From the NCBI RefSeq assembly GCF_037102585.1, contig NW_027043820.1, positions 310,001 to 374,000 on the forward strand: 64,000 nt of DNA, given 5' to 3'. Origin of the DNA: Saccharomycopsis crataegensis (taxonomy: Eukaryota > Ascomycota > Saccharomycetes > Ascoideales > Saccharomycopsidaceae). Below, in pieces: positions 53,672-64,000 of the stretch (position 1 is its first letter; every line of letters starts with the position of its first letter). The position numbers and the translations under genes are program-made. The notes beneath the pieces are model-generated. The model saw nothing but the letters and a program-made list of their open reading frames with translations, was not told where the DNA came from and ran no database searches.

Positions 53672-54903
53672 TTTTTTTTTTTTTTCCAATAATTTCGATT
53701 TATATTAAATCTCATAAGTATATAATTATATAAACTTGTTCTTGGTTTTGAGGAGGAAAATCTTCAAAAGACGAAGAATTTCAATTTTTTTAAATTAATA
53801 TTCAACAGTGTGAGATTTCTACTCACTAAAAACCCCCTTTAAGATATTGACTATTTTTATTTTTATTTTTAATATTATTTTTATTTTATTTTTATTTTGT
53901 TTTATGGTTATTTTAATTTTTTAGTAGACCGCTGTAATAAGATATAATAATGTTTTCATTGATTGATTAGTCCAATCTGCATTATTTGACCTTCGTACCC
54001 TATTATATTTTTCAATGTAATAAGCGAAGCGATCCAATTTTATCATAGTTTGTTTCTGATGTTGATGCAATATGATGTTATCCCATGTTTGAGATATTCC
54101 CATTTTTAATATTTTCCATAAGTTTCTTGATACTGTGCAATTTATGTAGTAATGGGTGATGTAGGCTTCCTTGATATGGTCAGGATCCCTGGGGTTGGTG
54201 TTCCAATTTTCTGGAGGAAAATTACAAACATGGCAACGGGAATTTGTTGATTTGAACAATGTGAGCCCCAACATCATGAGGTGGAGGTTCTCCATTGAAC
54301 CCGGTACCCACCTTTTGATCTGGTTAATCTGTTTCCAAAATTTTCTTTGTTGTGGCTCCAGGGGGTATGTGATTTTGGTCAATGTTGTTGATGCTTTGGA
54401 GACGTCTCGTTTGAGTTGTTCCTGTTTGCTGCCGTTCTTAAAATCAAAAGTGAACATTTTTTGATGGTGGGCCTTGTATTTCTCTGGTACTGGTTTTGCT
54501 AAATTGTCCTGGATATCTTCAATCTTCAATCTTCAATCTTCTGCATCTGTGATACCTTGTTTTTCCCTGGTTCTCTAGATCAAATAAAATCGACCATGAT
54601 TTGAGGTATTTTTTCTCTTCTAGTGAGAAAATGTTGCTTTTGACAATGTCAGAAAGGGTAATTTTCTTGGTGGAGCTGCCAGGATATGAGAGTTGGTAGC
54701 CAAGTAACGGAAAGTACCATATATGTGTTTGGATGGAGTTTCTGTCAATCATACTTCCAATTCTTTGAAAGTGAGATTCTGGATGGAGTTGAGATTTTTG
54801 GTATTGATCAAGTAGAGATTCCACTTGGATTTGGGTGTTAATGGCGTATTGGATTTTATATCTCAAGATTTGGTGATATAAATATTTTTCCAGGGATGTT
54901 AGT
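53672..54903 (-). mobile_element. LINE-B copy 2, 3' part
   Basis: Poly(A) (T14 at 53672-53685), 3' UTR and C-terminal ORF2, up to the copia insertion. The ORF2 part has a 7-bp tandem duplication (three AATCTTC instead of two, near 54526) that shifts the frame relative to copy 1. Confidence 0.92.
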
Positions 54904-55067
54904 TGTTGTAGTTTTGTAACTCTAGTTACAAAAGACATTGATAACAATAATATTCAATAATATTTATTCCCTTGTTATACTTGTTTTACTTGTTAACTAT
55001 CTAAATTATATAAAGGACAAACTCAGACTATGGGGGCATGGCCCATATTTATATTAATCTCAATGGG

Positions 55068-55179
55068 TTCTAGAAGGTTCCATAAGCTCTAGAATGTTCC
55101 ATGGAATTCTAGAAGGTTCCATGAGTTCTAGAAGGTTCCATAAGTTCTAGAAGGTTCCATGAGTTCTAGAAGGTTCCAT
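55068..55179. promoter_or_regulatory. Heat-shock-element array in the copia LTR
   Basis: Six units of 17-20 bp with TTCTAGAAGGTTC, which is TTCnnGAAnnTTC, the Hsf1 consensus. Repeated in the other LTR at 59723-59834. Located in the LTR region upstream of the presumed transcription start. Confidence 0.7.
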
Positions 55180-55228
55180 GAACAATGACTAACCACATAA
55201 CTTTGGATTGCCAACTCAACACCCTCTC

Positions 55229-58200
55229 TCAATTCAAAGTCTCCATACCACAGAGCCTTCTCAACTCCAAGAATTGAGGGGCAGCAAGACCTTTTGTAAA
55301 CATATCAGCAATCATAACACCAGTGCTCAAGTACTCCAAATTGATAGAGCCAGATCCAATGTGGTCCCTGATAAAGTGAGTCCTGATGTCAATGTGTTTG
55401 GTGCGATGATGGAAAGCTGGATGCTTTGCCATTTCAATACACCCTTGGTTATCATCAAACATCCTCACTGGACCAGTATTGATCCCAAATTCCTTGAACA
55501 CTTGCATTAGCCATAATGCTTCCTTGACTCCTTCACTTAGTGACATGTATTCAGCCTCTGCCGTAGAAAGAGCAACAGTAGCTTGCTTCTTAGATCTCCA
55601 TGTGATTGCACCATTGGCATATTTGAACACAAACCCAGTAGTAGACTTTCTGTCTGACTTATCTCCAGCCCAGTCAGCATCACAGTATCCAAGAAGCTCA
55701 CCGTTATCATTATTGCCAGCCTCATATCTTATTCCCAAATCTTTGGTTCCTTTCAAGTATCTTAAAACTCTCTTTGCTGCCTTATAATGCACCTCCTTTG
55801 GTTCCTTGAGGTATCTGGATAGAACACCGACGATATAGCTGATATCGCTTCTAACAGTATTAGCAGCAAACAATAATTTTCCAACCAAAGATCTGTAAGC
55901 TGTGGCATCACAATCCTCAGCACTGTTGTCCACCAAGGTGAGCTCCTGACCAGCAATAGTAGGCGTCTTATCTGGGTTGCAATTCTCCATTCCAAATTCC
56001 TTTAACATAGAGCCAATATAGTCTTTCAAGCTCATGTTAATACCTCCATTATCTTGCGAGATATTGATACCCAAAAATTTCCTGACTATTCCCAAGTCCT
56101 TCATCTTGAAGACATTCATCAATTCACTTTTCACTTTCCTGATGGCAAAATCTGAGGTACCAGTTATCAATAAATCATCAACGTAAAGCGCAACCATCAC
56201 AAAAGACTTTTCGGATTTCCTTGAATATAGACAATATTCAGCACCGTTTCTGACAAAACCAAGCGACGACAAAACACTGTGGATTCTTTCATTCCACACC
56301 AAGGGAGCCTGTTTCAAACCATATAAGCTTTTCTTCAATCTCAAAACCATTGTTTCTTTTCCCTTAACCACATACCCTTCCGGCTGTGTCATGTATAATT
56401 CTTCCTGAAGAGATCCGTTGAGGAATGCAGTTTTCACATCCATCTGATGAACTGCCATTCCATTCTTAGCTGCAATACTCAACATCAACCTGATAGATTC
56501 ATAACGCACCACAGGTGAGAATGTCTCATTGTAGTCAATACCCTTCACCTGTGTGAATCCTCGAGCAACAAGTCTTCCCTTGAAGACTCCGTTATCTTTC
56601 TTTGCAAAGACCCAACGACATGTAATTGGCTTTCTTCCTTTCGGCAACTCGACCAATTCATAAGTGGAATTCTCCTTGTGAGCCGCAATTTCTTCGTCAC
56701 AAGCGCGCTTCCATTCTGCACTTTCGTTGCTCTTCATGGCTTCCTTATAATTTCCAGGAACATCACTTCCACCAGCCAAAGCAGCAGCTTCACCAGCCAT
56801 AAAACAAGAGGCAACATAATTCACAGGTTTGTACTCTAACAACTTGCCTTCGGCATCATCATTCAGTTCTGATTCCTCATCACAATCACTTGGCTGTTCA
56901 ACATGTGGCTCAATTTCCGAAACCACCAAGTTGTCATTGCTACTACCATTAGGAACAAAAGAAGTAAGCTCTTTTGAGCTACTATCGTTTCTGTATTTCT
57001 TCCTTTGTGGTTTCTCAATAGCAATTTCCCTCTCTGAATCTGAACTGAATGTATCAGATTCTTGTTCAACTTCTGCCAAGATCCCAAATGGATTTCTTTT
57101 AATCAAACCTGTACTTTTCTTGGGTCTAGAACCCGATGATCTTTTCCTTTTTGTAGCAGTAACCAACTTGAACTCTTCTGAAACCATCCTTGATGGGATT
57201 AACTCTCCAGTGGCATCCTCATCATCGTCTATGATTCTCATTTCCACGTCTTTGCTTGAGGAAACAGTGGACTCTCTTTCTGAATCATCCAAATCGGAAA
57301 CCATTCGTTCATCATCAACCGAGATCTCACTTGCAACATCCTCTAAGTCTGGATCACTTATAACAGGGCCTGGTGCAACGCCACCAGCAAAACCCATACC
57401 ACCAGAGCTGCTTACCTTAGCAATCTCTCTATCCACATCAGTGACTCGCTTCACATCCTGATAGTAATATCTTGACTCATCAAATCTGACCTGAGTCGCC
57501 ACAATAATCTTGTTGGCAGCAGGATCAAAAATTCTGTACGCACAGTGATCTCTATCATACCCGAGCATCACTCCAACCTTGGCGGTAGCATCAAATTTTC
57601 CATTTCTCAAACTGTTTGGTATAACCACATATGCAAGGGAACCAAAGCAGCGAAGATGGTCAAGGCCCGGCTTGTATCCATACCAACGACCATATGGTGT
57701 GTGGAAATTAATAACGCGGGATGGCGTCCTGTTAATCAAATAAACAGCCGTGCGGACACCTTCAGACCAAAACTGAACCGGCATAGAAGCCCCAATAATT
57801 AAAGACCTAGTTTTGTCTTGAATTGTCCGATGCATTCTTTCAGCAACACCATTTTGATAACTATGGTGTGGCACAGTCAACTCATGGGCAATACCTTTGC
57901 TTCTCATGAAATCATGCAACTTTCCTGTAACAAATTCACCACCATTATCAGTGCGGATAGTTCCCACGGTAAACTGTTTTCCCTGAGACTTGAACATTGT
58001 TTCGGTGTATGTAATAAACTCAATAATCCTGTCAGCACACTCTGACTTGTTTTTCAAACACTTAACCTCCACAAACTTGGAATACCCGTCGACAATAGTG
58101 AGAAAATATTTGCTCGAATCAATAGACCCATAATTGATTGGGCCACACACGTCCATATGCAACAATTGTAAAGGCTGTTGTGGTTTAGCACCCTTCCCGC

Positions 58201-59554
58201 TCTTTGGTCTTCTGGTAACCCCTTTACTTGTCAAGCAGCTTTCACATAACTGCACAGAATCTTCACTGTAAAGTTTACCTTTCACCAAATGAAACATCAG
58301 ATTGAACTTGTTCATAATATTCATACTGGGATGGCCTAATCTCTGGTGCCACAACCCGCTCTTATCAACACTGTTAAATGCCACACCATCGACACTGGTG
58401 TGCAAAGCATAAAGATCACTCATAACTGGATCTTTAACAGCAACCACTTTCTTTTCAGGGTACATTTTCACCTTGTTTCCTTCAAATAATAATCTTGCAC
58501 CATTCAGAGTAGCCTTGGAAACAGAAATCAAATTGGCCTTTGACCCTGGAACATAATAAGCATCCTTGATTTCGATACTGGTGTTATCACGTAACTTAAA
58601 CACCGCAGACCCGATACCTTGAACCTCGAGAGAACTACCATCAATACCTGAGATCTCACCAGAAAAAGGACCAATGGTTTTAAACATCTTTCTGTCATTC
58701 AAAATATGTTGCGAGGCACCAGAGTCAAAGTACACTCTGGAGGCCCTACCATGCATTCCCATAAATGCATACCAAGATGGTGATGGATTCTTCAGATCAC
58801 CACCCATTCTCTCCTTTCTAGGAGCCTTGCAATCCTTCTTCAAATGACCGGGTTTTCCACAATTGAAGCACTTGTACTGTTTCTTAAAAGCAAACACAGG
58901 TTCCAAACCCTCAACACTGGTGGAACCAATCGATTTATCTCCAATGATTTCTCTTGTCAAATCTTGGACAAGCCCAATATCAACATTTCCAATAGTCCTG
59001 CCATTTCTAGACTCATACGCAGTCATGACTTCCCTGGAAAGAGTTGCATTAAACCCGGCTTTCTGACCCAAGCTCAAAAACAACGCACACAACACAGTGT
59101 TTCCGTCTAATTTGCCAACAGTATTCTTGAAATGATTGAAGGCATCAATGAAATTCTCAACGTTTCCGTTGCTAGATTTCAACCACTTAGCGTCAATTAA
59201 ATCTGAGATAATACCAACAGCATTTGTAACAGTCAATGTACCATAAGCATCCTTGAGAAACATAAACAAGTTTCTACCAGTACCATCAAATTCGGAAGCC
59301 TTAGTCAAAGCAGCGCCTGAGATGCTGTTGAAAATGGCTGTTGAAATAATCTCATCCATAGTAGCAATCAATTGGGCAACTTCATTAGCAGTTTCCAGCC
59401 CGTCGGTTCCGGTTTCCCCATTGATCAAGTAAGCATGTAAACCAAGACCTTTCATCTTCATCTTAACACTGATCAAAGTAAACCAATCATAAAAGTTCCC
59501 GGAACCCTTCAACTTCTCATCAGCAGCGAACGAAGTGAGAGCATTTGAACTCAT
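55229..59554 (-). CDS. Copia Gag-Pol polyprotein
   Basis: 1,441 residues from the ATG at 59554. Gag, zinc knuckle CFNCGKPGHLKKDC (about 228), protease YFDSGASQHIL (about 276), integrase with HQRLGHPS...CESC and TDNGGEFV (about 538), RT with YVDDLLITG (about 1123), RNase H with CDADWAG and STAEAEYMSLSEG. The order IN before RT defines Ty1/copia. Gag and Pol are one frame with no shift site. The frame is also open for 16 codons upstream into the LTR. Confidence 0.96.
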   Translation of the reverse strand: MSSNALTSFAADEKLKGSGNFYDWFTLISVKMKMKGLGLHAYLINGETGTDGLETANEVAQLIATMDEIISTAIFNSISGAALTKASEFDGTGRNLFMFLKDAYGTLTVTNAVGIISDLIDAKWLKSSNGNVENFIDAFNHFKNTVGKLDGNTVLCALFLSLGQKAGFNATLSREVMTAYESRNGRTIGNVDIGLVQDLTREIIGDKSIGSTSVEGLEPVFAFKKQYKCFNCGKPGHLKKDCKAPRKERMGGDLKNPSPSWYAFMGMHGRASRVYFDSGASQHILNDRKMFKTIGPFSGEISGIDGSSLEVQGIGSAVFKLRDNTSIEIKDAYYVPGSKANLISVSKATLNGARLLFEGNKVKMYPEKKVVAVKDPVMSDLYALHTSVDGVAFNSVDKSGLWHQRLGHPSMNIMNKFNLMFHLVKGKLYSEDSVQLCESCLTSKGVTRRPKSGKGAKPQQPLQLLHMDVCGPINYGSIDSSKYFLTIVDGYSKFVEVKCLKNKSECADRIIEFITYTETMFKSQGKQFTVGTIRTDNGGEFVTGKLHDFMRSKGIAHELTVPHHSYQNGVAERMHRTIQDKTRSLIIGASMPVQFWSEGVRTAVYLINRTPSRVINFHTPYGRWYGYKPGLDHLRCFGSLAYVVIPNSLRNGKFDATAKVGVMLGYDRDHCAYRIFDPAANKIIVATQVRFDESRYYYQDVKRVTDVDREIAKVSSSGGMGFAGGVAPGPVISDPDLEDVASEISVDDERMVSDLDDSERESTVSSSKDVEMRIIDDDEDATGELIPSRMVSEEFKLVTATKRKRSSGSRPKKSTGLIKRNPFGILAEVEQESDTFSSDSEREIAIEKPQRKKYRNDSSSKELTSFVPNGSSNDNLVVSEIEPHVEQPSDCDEESELNDDAEGKLLEYKPVNYVASCFMAGEAAALAGGSDVPGNYKEAMKSNESAEWKRACDEEIAAHKENSTYELVELPKGRKPITCRWVFAKKDNGVFKGRLVARGFTQVKGIDYNETFSPVVRYESIRLMLSIAAKNGMAVHQMDVKTAFLNGSLQEELYMTQPEGYVVKGKETMVLRLKKSLYGLKQAPLVWNERIHSVLSSLGFVRNGAEYCLYSRKSEKSFVMVALYVDDLLITGTSDFAIRKVKSELMNVFKMKDLGIVRKFLGINISQDNGGINMSLKDYIGSMLKEFGMENCNPDKTPTIAGQELTLVDNSAEDCDATAYRSLVGKLLFAANTVRSDISYIVGVLSRYLKEPKEVHYKAAKRVLRYLKGTKDLGIRYEAGNNDNGELLGYCDADWAGDKSDRKSTTGFVFKYANGAITWRSKKQATVALSTAEAEYMSLSEGVKEALWLMQVFKEFGINTGPVRMFDDNQGCIEMAKHPAFHHRTKHIDIRTHFIRDHIGSGSINLEYLSTGVMIADMFTKGLAAPQFLELRRLCGMETLN

Positions 59555-59558
59555 AACC
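59550..59558 (-). promoter_or_regulatory. Copia primer binding site overlapping the start codon
   Basis: Minus strand GGTTATGAG directly after the LTR is complementary to the initiator tRNA anticodon loop (CTCATAACC), not to its CCA end. Copia and Ty5 are known to use such a half-tRNA primer. The ATG inside this site is the Gag start. Confidence 0.7.
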
Positions 59559-59881
59559 TGTTGTAGTTTTGTAACTCTAGTTACAAAAGACATTGATAAC
59601 AATAATATTCAATAATATTTATTCCCTTGTTATACTTGTTTTACTTGTTAACTATCTAAATTATATAAAGGACAAACTCAGACTATGGGGGCATGGCCCA
59701 TATTTATATTAATCTCAATGGGTTCTAGAAGGTTCCATAAGCTCTAGAATGTTCCATGGAATTCTAGAAGGTTCCATGAGTTCTAGAAGGTTCCATAAGT
59801 TCTAGAAGGTTCCATGAGTTCTAGAAGGTTCCATGAACAATGACTAACCACATAACTTTGGATTGCCAACTCAACATTAGT

Positions 59882-62457
59882 AGTTGGTATATGACGTGTG
59901 CGTACCGATATAGGAAGTGGTTTTTGAGATCGAGCATTCCATATCCTCCCATCTGGGTGGAAGTTTTGAGGGTGGAAAGGGATAGGCTGCCAATCCTGCG
60001 ACAAAGGTGTTGAAATGATTCCTCAATCTTAGTGGTGGTAGAGTTAGAAAGGGGCTGATGCATTGCACGATATAAGAGTTTAGGGATAATGTAAGTATTG
60101 TACCCCAATACCTTTTCCGCTAAGCTGAGATGGTGCATTTGTGTGAGATAATATTTGTATTTGATGTTTTTCAATACCTGATCTTGATGTAGTGGTGTGT
60201 TTAGTGGAATACCCAAGTACACTATTGAGGGAGTGGAGGTAAAGACAGGGACCTGTTCATAGGGTAGTTTTGTCAAGGGTCCAAAGGTGCGATGATATTC
60301 GGCTGTATGGTATAGCTTGGATTTATCGGTGCTAAGGGTACTGCCTGAATATTTTTCAAAGTCCTTGATGTATTGGAGGGTGGTGAATAATTCAGTGTCA
60401 TCTTTTACAAATATGGTGACATCATCAGCAAATGCTGTGACCTTTATCAGGATATCGGGGTTCATGGGATTCTGGATGGCAAAGTCTTTACCCAGTGGTT
60501 GCATGGAAATGGTCAATTCATTCCGGACTTCTAATTTTATGCCATGATTTTTTGTTTGAATATTTTCTAATAAAGGTTGTATGGCCAAGAGAAAGATACT
60601 GGGGCTTATTGGATTGCCCTGTAAGGTGCCCGAGGCTAACTTAAATAGCGGACCATGAAAGTTGTTGATCATTATGGAAGCAGTTGCTGATTTCAAGATG
60701 TTTATTAGTAATCGGCGAAAATTTGTACCAAGGTTTAGAATTTGGAAGAGGTGGTCTAGGTATGCATGCGAGATACTATCAAAAGCCTTTTGAAAGTCAG
60801 CCACAAGGATTTTGGAGGTGCGCAGCAATTGAAAAAGGTTGGATTCTGGTCTCATTGAGTGGAAGACTTCTTTGAAAGCAGCAATTTGCTCGAAGGACGT
60901 ACGTCCTGGGACGAAACCAGTTTGTTCGGAACCCACAAGCTGAGGGATGAATTTGAGTAATCGGTTGTTTAACACTATAGCGAGGATGCGCATATTAGTG
61001 TTAATTAATGAGATTGGCCTATAATTGGGTAAAAACTCTTTATTTTTCCTGGGTTTGAGGATTAATGTAATCAAAACCAGACTATAGTCAATAGGGATTG
61101 ACCCAGCGGAAAGGATAGTGTTGAATTCTTGGAGGAGGATATGCTTAATGTTTTCCCAGGCTTCCTTATAGAATGTATAAGGGATTCCATCAGGACCAGG
61201 CTCACTCTTTGAGTTTGCCTGCCATATTGCGTCCTTGATCTCCAGTTCGATAATTGGGTTATCTAACTGTATAGCTTCGTGGGCCATTAGTTTCCTGGAA
61301 GAGATCGTCGTTAGGAGGTATTGGCGAATGGCATTCGGATCATGGTAGTCTTTAGCAGAAAAAATGTCCTTGTAATAGGACGTGGCATGGGCCAATAAAT
61401 CTTGAATATCGGTGAGTTTCCTATCTCCAGCAATGACAAAAGCATCAATTGGATTTGTGTTTGGGTTCTGTTTAAAAACAGAGTTCAATCTTTCATAAGG
61501 GTCAGGTAAAATAGATGGGTCACTGCGTTGGAGAGAGTTCAATGCCGTTTTTGTTAGTGGTGCTAACAGTCGGATCTCTGCAATCAAATGGGATATGGAT
61601 GGCAATTGTGATAACTTCTTGGAGTTAGCAATAAATGGTATTAGTTGGTTGTGCAATTTGAAACGCTTTGGTCCTAGTTGCACTAAATTAAAGGAGAGGG
61701 CAAATTTGATGCTAATTTCGTCATGTGTGGAAATAGTACCAAGGGTATTTGTCTGGCTAAGAGCAGTATTCTCCAACAAACCCTCAGAAATATAAAATCG
61801 ATCTAAGCGACGATTTTTACCGTTTGAGGCTCGGTTAGTGGAAGGGAGACCTTTGGACAGCAGGAGGTAGAAAGCGTCTTTGAGATTGAAGCATTCAATG
61901 AAATCGTTTAGTTTTTTTAGATGTTTCAGAATTTTTTTATTTTTTTTTGATTTTGGAATTTCTAAGATATTGTTGAAATCTCCTCCAACCACTATTTCGA
62001 TGTGTGAGTTTGGGTATTTGATAGCCAAATGGCCCAACAACTCACCGAGTAGCTGGTGCAACTGGGAATGAATAGTCAATTGGGCTTTTTGTTGTCCAGT
62101 TGGGTTGTATAGGTTTATCAAAAATAATAGAGTTTTGCCATCATTCCAAGATATTACTAGATCAGTAAGGTATCCGGTTAGATGTGACTCAAGTTTATCG
62201 GAAATGAAATTTTTTAGTATTACCGTGCCCATGGAGGGGATATTTCTCAATAGTATAGCCGCTCGAGGGTAAGGGGAATTATTTACATGAAAGGAATGTT
62301 GATGGAAGTTTCGGATCAAAGCCTCACAGTCTTTCGGAAGTTCTTGAAAGAAAAGGATGTGCTGTTTGTTGTATTTGGAGAGGTGATGTTGGGAGGTGAA
62401 ATGATATCTCTGAATATTTTGAGATATTAGATTGAAGGATTTCTTATGGGTAGTCAT
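59882..62457 (-). pseudogene. LINE-B ORF2, endonuclease and RT, interrupted
   Basis: Start ATG at 62457, 2 nt after the ORF1 stop. Endonuclease (NLISQNIQRY, LFFQELP, VVGGDFNNI near 157, RRLDRFYI, STHDEISI), then RT with GPDGIPYTFYKEAW, QTGFVPGRTS, NPISPS and AFADDVTIF near 674. The copia insertion cuts it at about residue 860, so this copy is now dead. Supplies the endonuclease region missing from LINE-B copy 1. Confidence 0.93.
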
Positions 62458-62459
62458 GA

Positions 62460-64000
62460 TTAATTGGATTCATTTATGCTGATATCTGATATCAGCTCAT
62501 CATCGTCATTATCATCATCATCATTCGGATTATCCAGGGAGTCAATTTCAATGTGATCACTCTGGTGATCATCTGGTTCATAATCTGAGTCATCATCGTC
62601 ATTGCTTGAATAGTGTTCATCGAGGAAAGCCAGTAAATTTACCGGTTCTCCATCATGTTTGTCGGCTTTCAGGCTTCCCTTAGTCAGCCGTTCCAGGTCT
62701 TGGTTGCTCTGGTGAACAGTTGTATTTTGAGATGTCCTCCGGGTCTTAGAACTCAGGTTATGAGAACTCTTGTTAGGAGTGGAGGAGGGTTCCTTGGCTG
62801 GAGTTTTTGGCGCGAGAATTGGGGAGGTGTCATGTTGAGAATAGATGGTGTTGGATTTTGTGGTTGAATGGGATGAGACTGGGGATAATGGTTTTGGGGA
62901 TGAATGTCTTGGTTGGGTAGGATTGGAACTGGTAAATGATGGGGATGTATTTGTGGATGATTTTTGGGGTTTCTCAGTCTTTTGAGATGGCTGGTTGGTG
63001 TTGTTCCCTTCAGCTTCCACGCCGGGTTCCGTAATATCCAATTCCGAAGTATCTCCAGCTAAGACATTGAATGGGTTTTGCCCAACCTGCTTATCTGGAA
63101 CTTGTCTTTGGGAACGGTCCTTTCTGTTTGGTTGTAGTTTTGAGTCTCTGTTCAAAATGGTTCTCTTCTTTCCAGTAACAACTTTGAAGGAGCTATTTGC
63201 TTCATGTGCAACATTTTGATTCAGGGATTCTTTTTGTGGGGTGATCTTGGTTTTCTTAGAATGACGTTTAATTGGGCATTCTGGCCCAATGTGGCCTGGT
63301 TTTTTACAGATGATACAGTTCCGCTCAGGACAAGAGAACTTGGTATGCTTCCTGGAACCACAGCTAGTACAGTGGAAACAATGGGTCAAGAGTTTGATTT
63401 TCAAAATCTTGGATGAGATAATTGGTAGTTCTGTATCTTTTTCCAAGTTTATCATACCATAGAATCTATTTCTTTGGAAGGGGTCAGATGTTATGCAAGC
63501 TTGCAAATCAACAAAATTAAAGGCATCGTATGGGATCTTATGTTGTTGGAAGTGGGACTCCAATATGTCGTTTAAAGCATCTCTGTTACTAGTTTGGACT
63601 TCGATTTCAATAAAATGACGTTCAACATATTCGTCAATCACAATTTTGGGTTTATAAGTTGTGGTTTCAGTGCTTATTTGTAAAAACTCATTGATATGAT
63701 TGATGAATGATATTTTTCTTTTTTTGAATTTGTCGTCTGGCAGAGGGAAATCAGGGAAAAAACTTCCAGGAATGACAATTTCATTTTCATCAGAGTTGAT
63801 ATAAATGACTTCCTGGGAATGTCTTAAATCATACTCCAATTTTGTTCTTTGATGACGTTCAGTTTCCTCGATGTTCCCAGATTCAAGGAGCTGTTGTTGT
63901 TGATTAGCTAGGTCCATCAAAGCGAATTTAATGAGAGCCAATTGGATTTCTGCGGAGCTTCCTTGCATCAATGGTTTTGGGATTTTGAAATGCAAATTAC
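62460..64000 (-). CDS. LINE-B ORF1 protein, N-terminus outside the window
   Basis: About 512 codons, open to the window edge. Two CCHC knuckles, CTSCGSRKHTKFSC and CIICKKPGHIGPEC (about 63290-63370), then a basic region, a Ser/Pro-rich linker and an acidic tail (DDDDSDYEPDD, DDDDNDDDE). Same plan as LINE-A ORF1, with low sequence identity. The stop overlaps the ORF2 start region (TAA, 2 nt, ATG), which suggests coupled translation. Confidence 0.9.
   Translation of the reverse strand, partial: NLHFKIPKPLMQGSSAEIQLALIKFALMDLANQQQQLLESGNIEETERHQRTKLEYDLRHSQEVIYINSDENEIVIPGSFFPDFPLPDDKFKKRKISFINHINEFLQISTETTTYKPKIVIDEYVERHFIEIEVQTSNRDALNDILESHFQQHKIPYDAFNFVDLQACITSDPFQRNRFYGMINLEKDTELPIISSKILKIKLLTHCFHCTSCGSRKHTKFSCPERNCIICKKPGHIGPECPIKRHSKKTKITPQKESLNQNVAHEANSSFKVVTGKKRTILNRDSKLQPNRKDRSQRQVPDKQVGQNPFNVLAGDTSELDITEPGVEAEGNNTNQPSQKTEKPQKSSTNTSPSFTSSNPTQPRHSSPKPLSPVSSHSTTKSNTIYSQHDTSPILAPKTPAKEPSSTPNKSSHNLSSKTRRTSQNTTVHQSNQDLERLTKGSLKADKHDGEPVNLLAFLDEHYSSNDDDDSDYEPDDHQSDHIEIDSLDNPNDDDDNDDDELISDISINESN

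Larger units (their letters stand above)
54904..59876 (-). mobile_element. Ty1/copia-like LTR retrotransposon family A, looks whole
   Basis: Two 318-bp LTRs (54904-55221, 59559-59876) that appear identical, target duplication TTAGT (54899-54903, 59877-59881), one uninterrupted Gag-Pol frame, a primer site and a purine tract. I count no breaks. Inserted in ORF2 of LINE-B copy 2. Identical LTRs mean a very recent insertion. Confidence 0.97.
59877..64000 (-). mobile_element. LINE-B copy 2, 5' part, continuing past the window
   Basis: N-terminal two thirds of ORF2 and most of ORF1. Continues the copy at 53672-54903 across the copia insertion. Confidence 0.92.

Overview
This window looks like a retroelement-dense, tRNA-rich stretch of a budding yeast (Saccharomycotina) genome. 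It is AT-rich with compact genes. It holds eight nuclear tRNA genes (two with anticodon-loop introns), a 67-bp spliceosomal intron with a TACTAAC branch site, Ty1/copia-like and Ty3/gypsy-like LTR elements, several L1-like (Zorro-like) LINE families and Tc1-like DNA transposons. Where two LINE families are aligned by eye, CTG codons in one face Ser or Thr in the other. This suggests a CUG-Ser clade yeast, so CTG residues should be read as Ser rather than Leu.

Layout. 1-4030: host DNA with the 3' part of a coiled-coil protein gene and a small intron-containing CBM48-like gene. 4030-9750: a tRNA-Thr/tRNA-Ala pair with a non-coding LTR element (family C) 12 bp upstream of tRNA-Thr; its LTR is split by a LINE-made chimera carrying a piece of antisense ENP2. 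9749-13792: truncated LINE-B and LINE-D copies placed poly(A) to head. 13798-18778: a whole-looking Ty3/gypsy-like element. 18786-21221: a further family C remnant and low-complexity DNA. 21222-25901: LINE-E, LINE-D and LINE-A copies stacked on the minus strand. 25902-35250: a mosaic of LTR-B, a copia remnant, a second family C copy and a Tc1-like transposon nested in a copia LTR. 35390-40875: tRNA-Ser/Ile, LINE-A pieces, tRNA-Met, solo LTRs and the initiator tRNA-Met. 40999-47253: a near-complete LINE-A. 47283-48293: a host gene split by a solo LTR. 48674-50950: a second, nearly identical Tc1-like transposon. 51042-51543: tRNA-Arg/Leu and a candidate SINE. 51735-64000: LINE-C ORF1, then a LINE-B split by a young, whole-looking copia element, running off the right edge.

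How the parts interact. Family C and Ty3-like LTRs start 11-13 bp upstream of tRNA genes, as expected for integration guided by Pol III factors, and both have primer sites matching the initiator tRNA encoded at 40804-40875. LINEs insert repeatedly beside each other's poly(A) tails. The families share a G-run plus hairpin in their 3' UTRs, and the SINE candidate carries the LINE-B version, suggesting it borrows the LINE-B machinery. The copia LTR carries arrays of perfect heat-shock elements, and a related LTR family (B) carries a tRNA-like Pol III box pair.

All identities come from reading motifs and comparing copies inside the window by eye; no database search was run.
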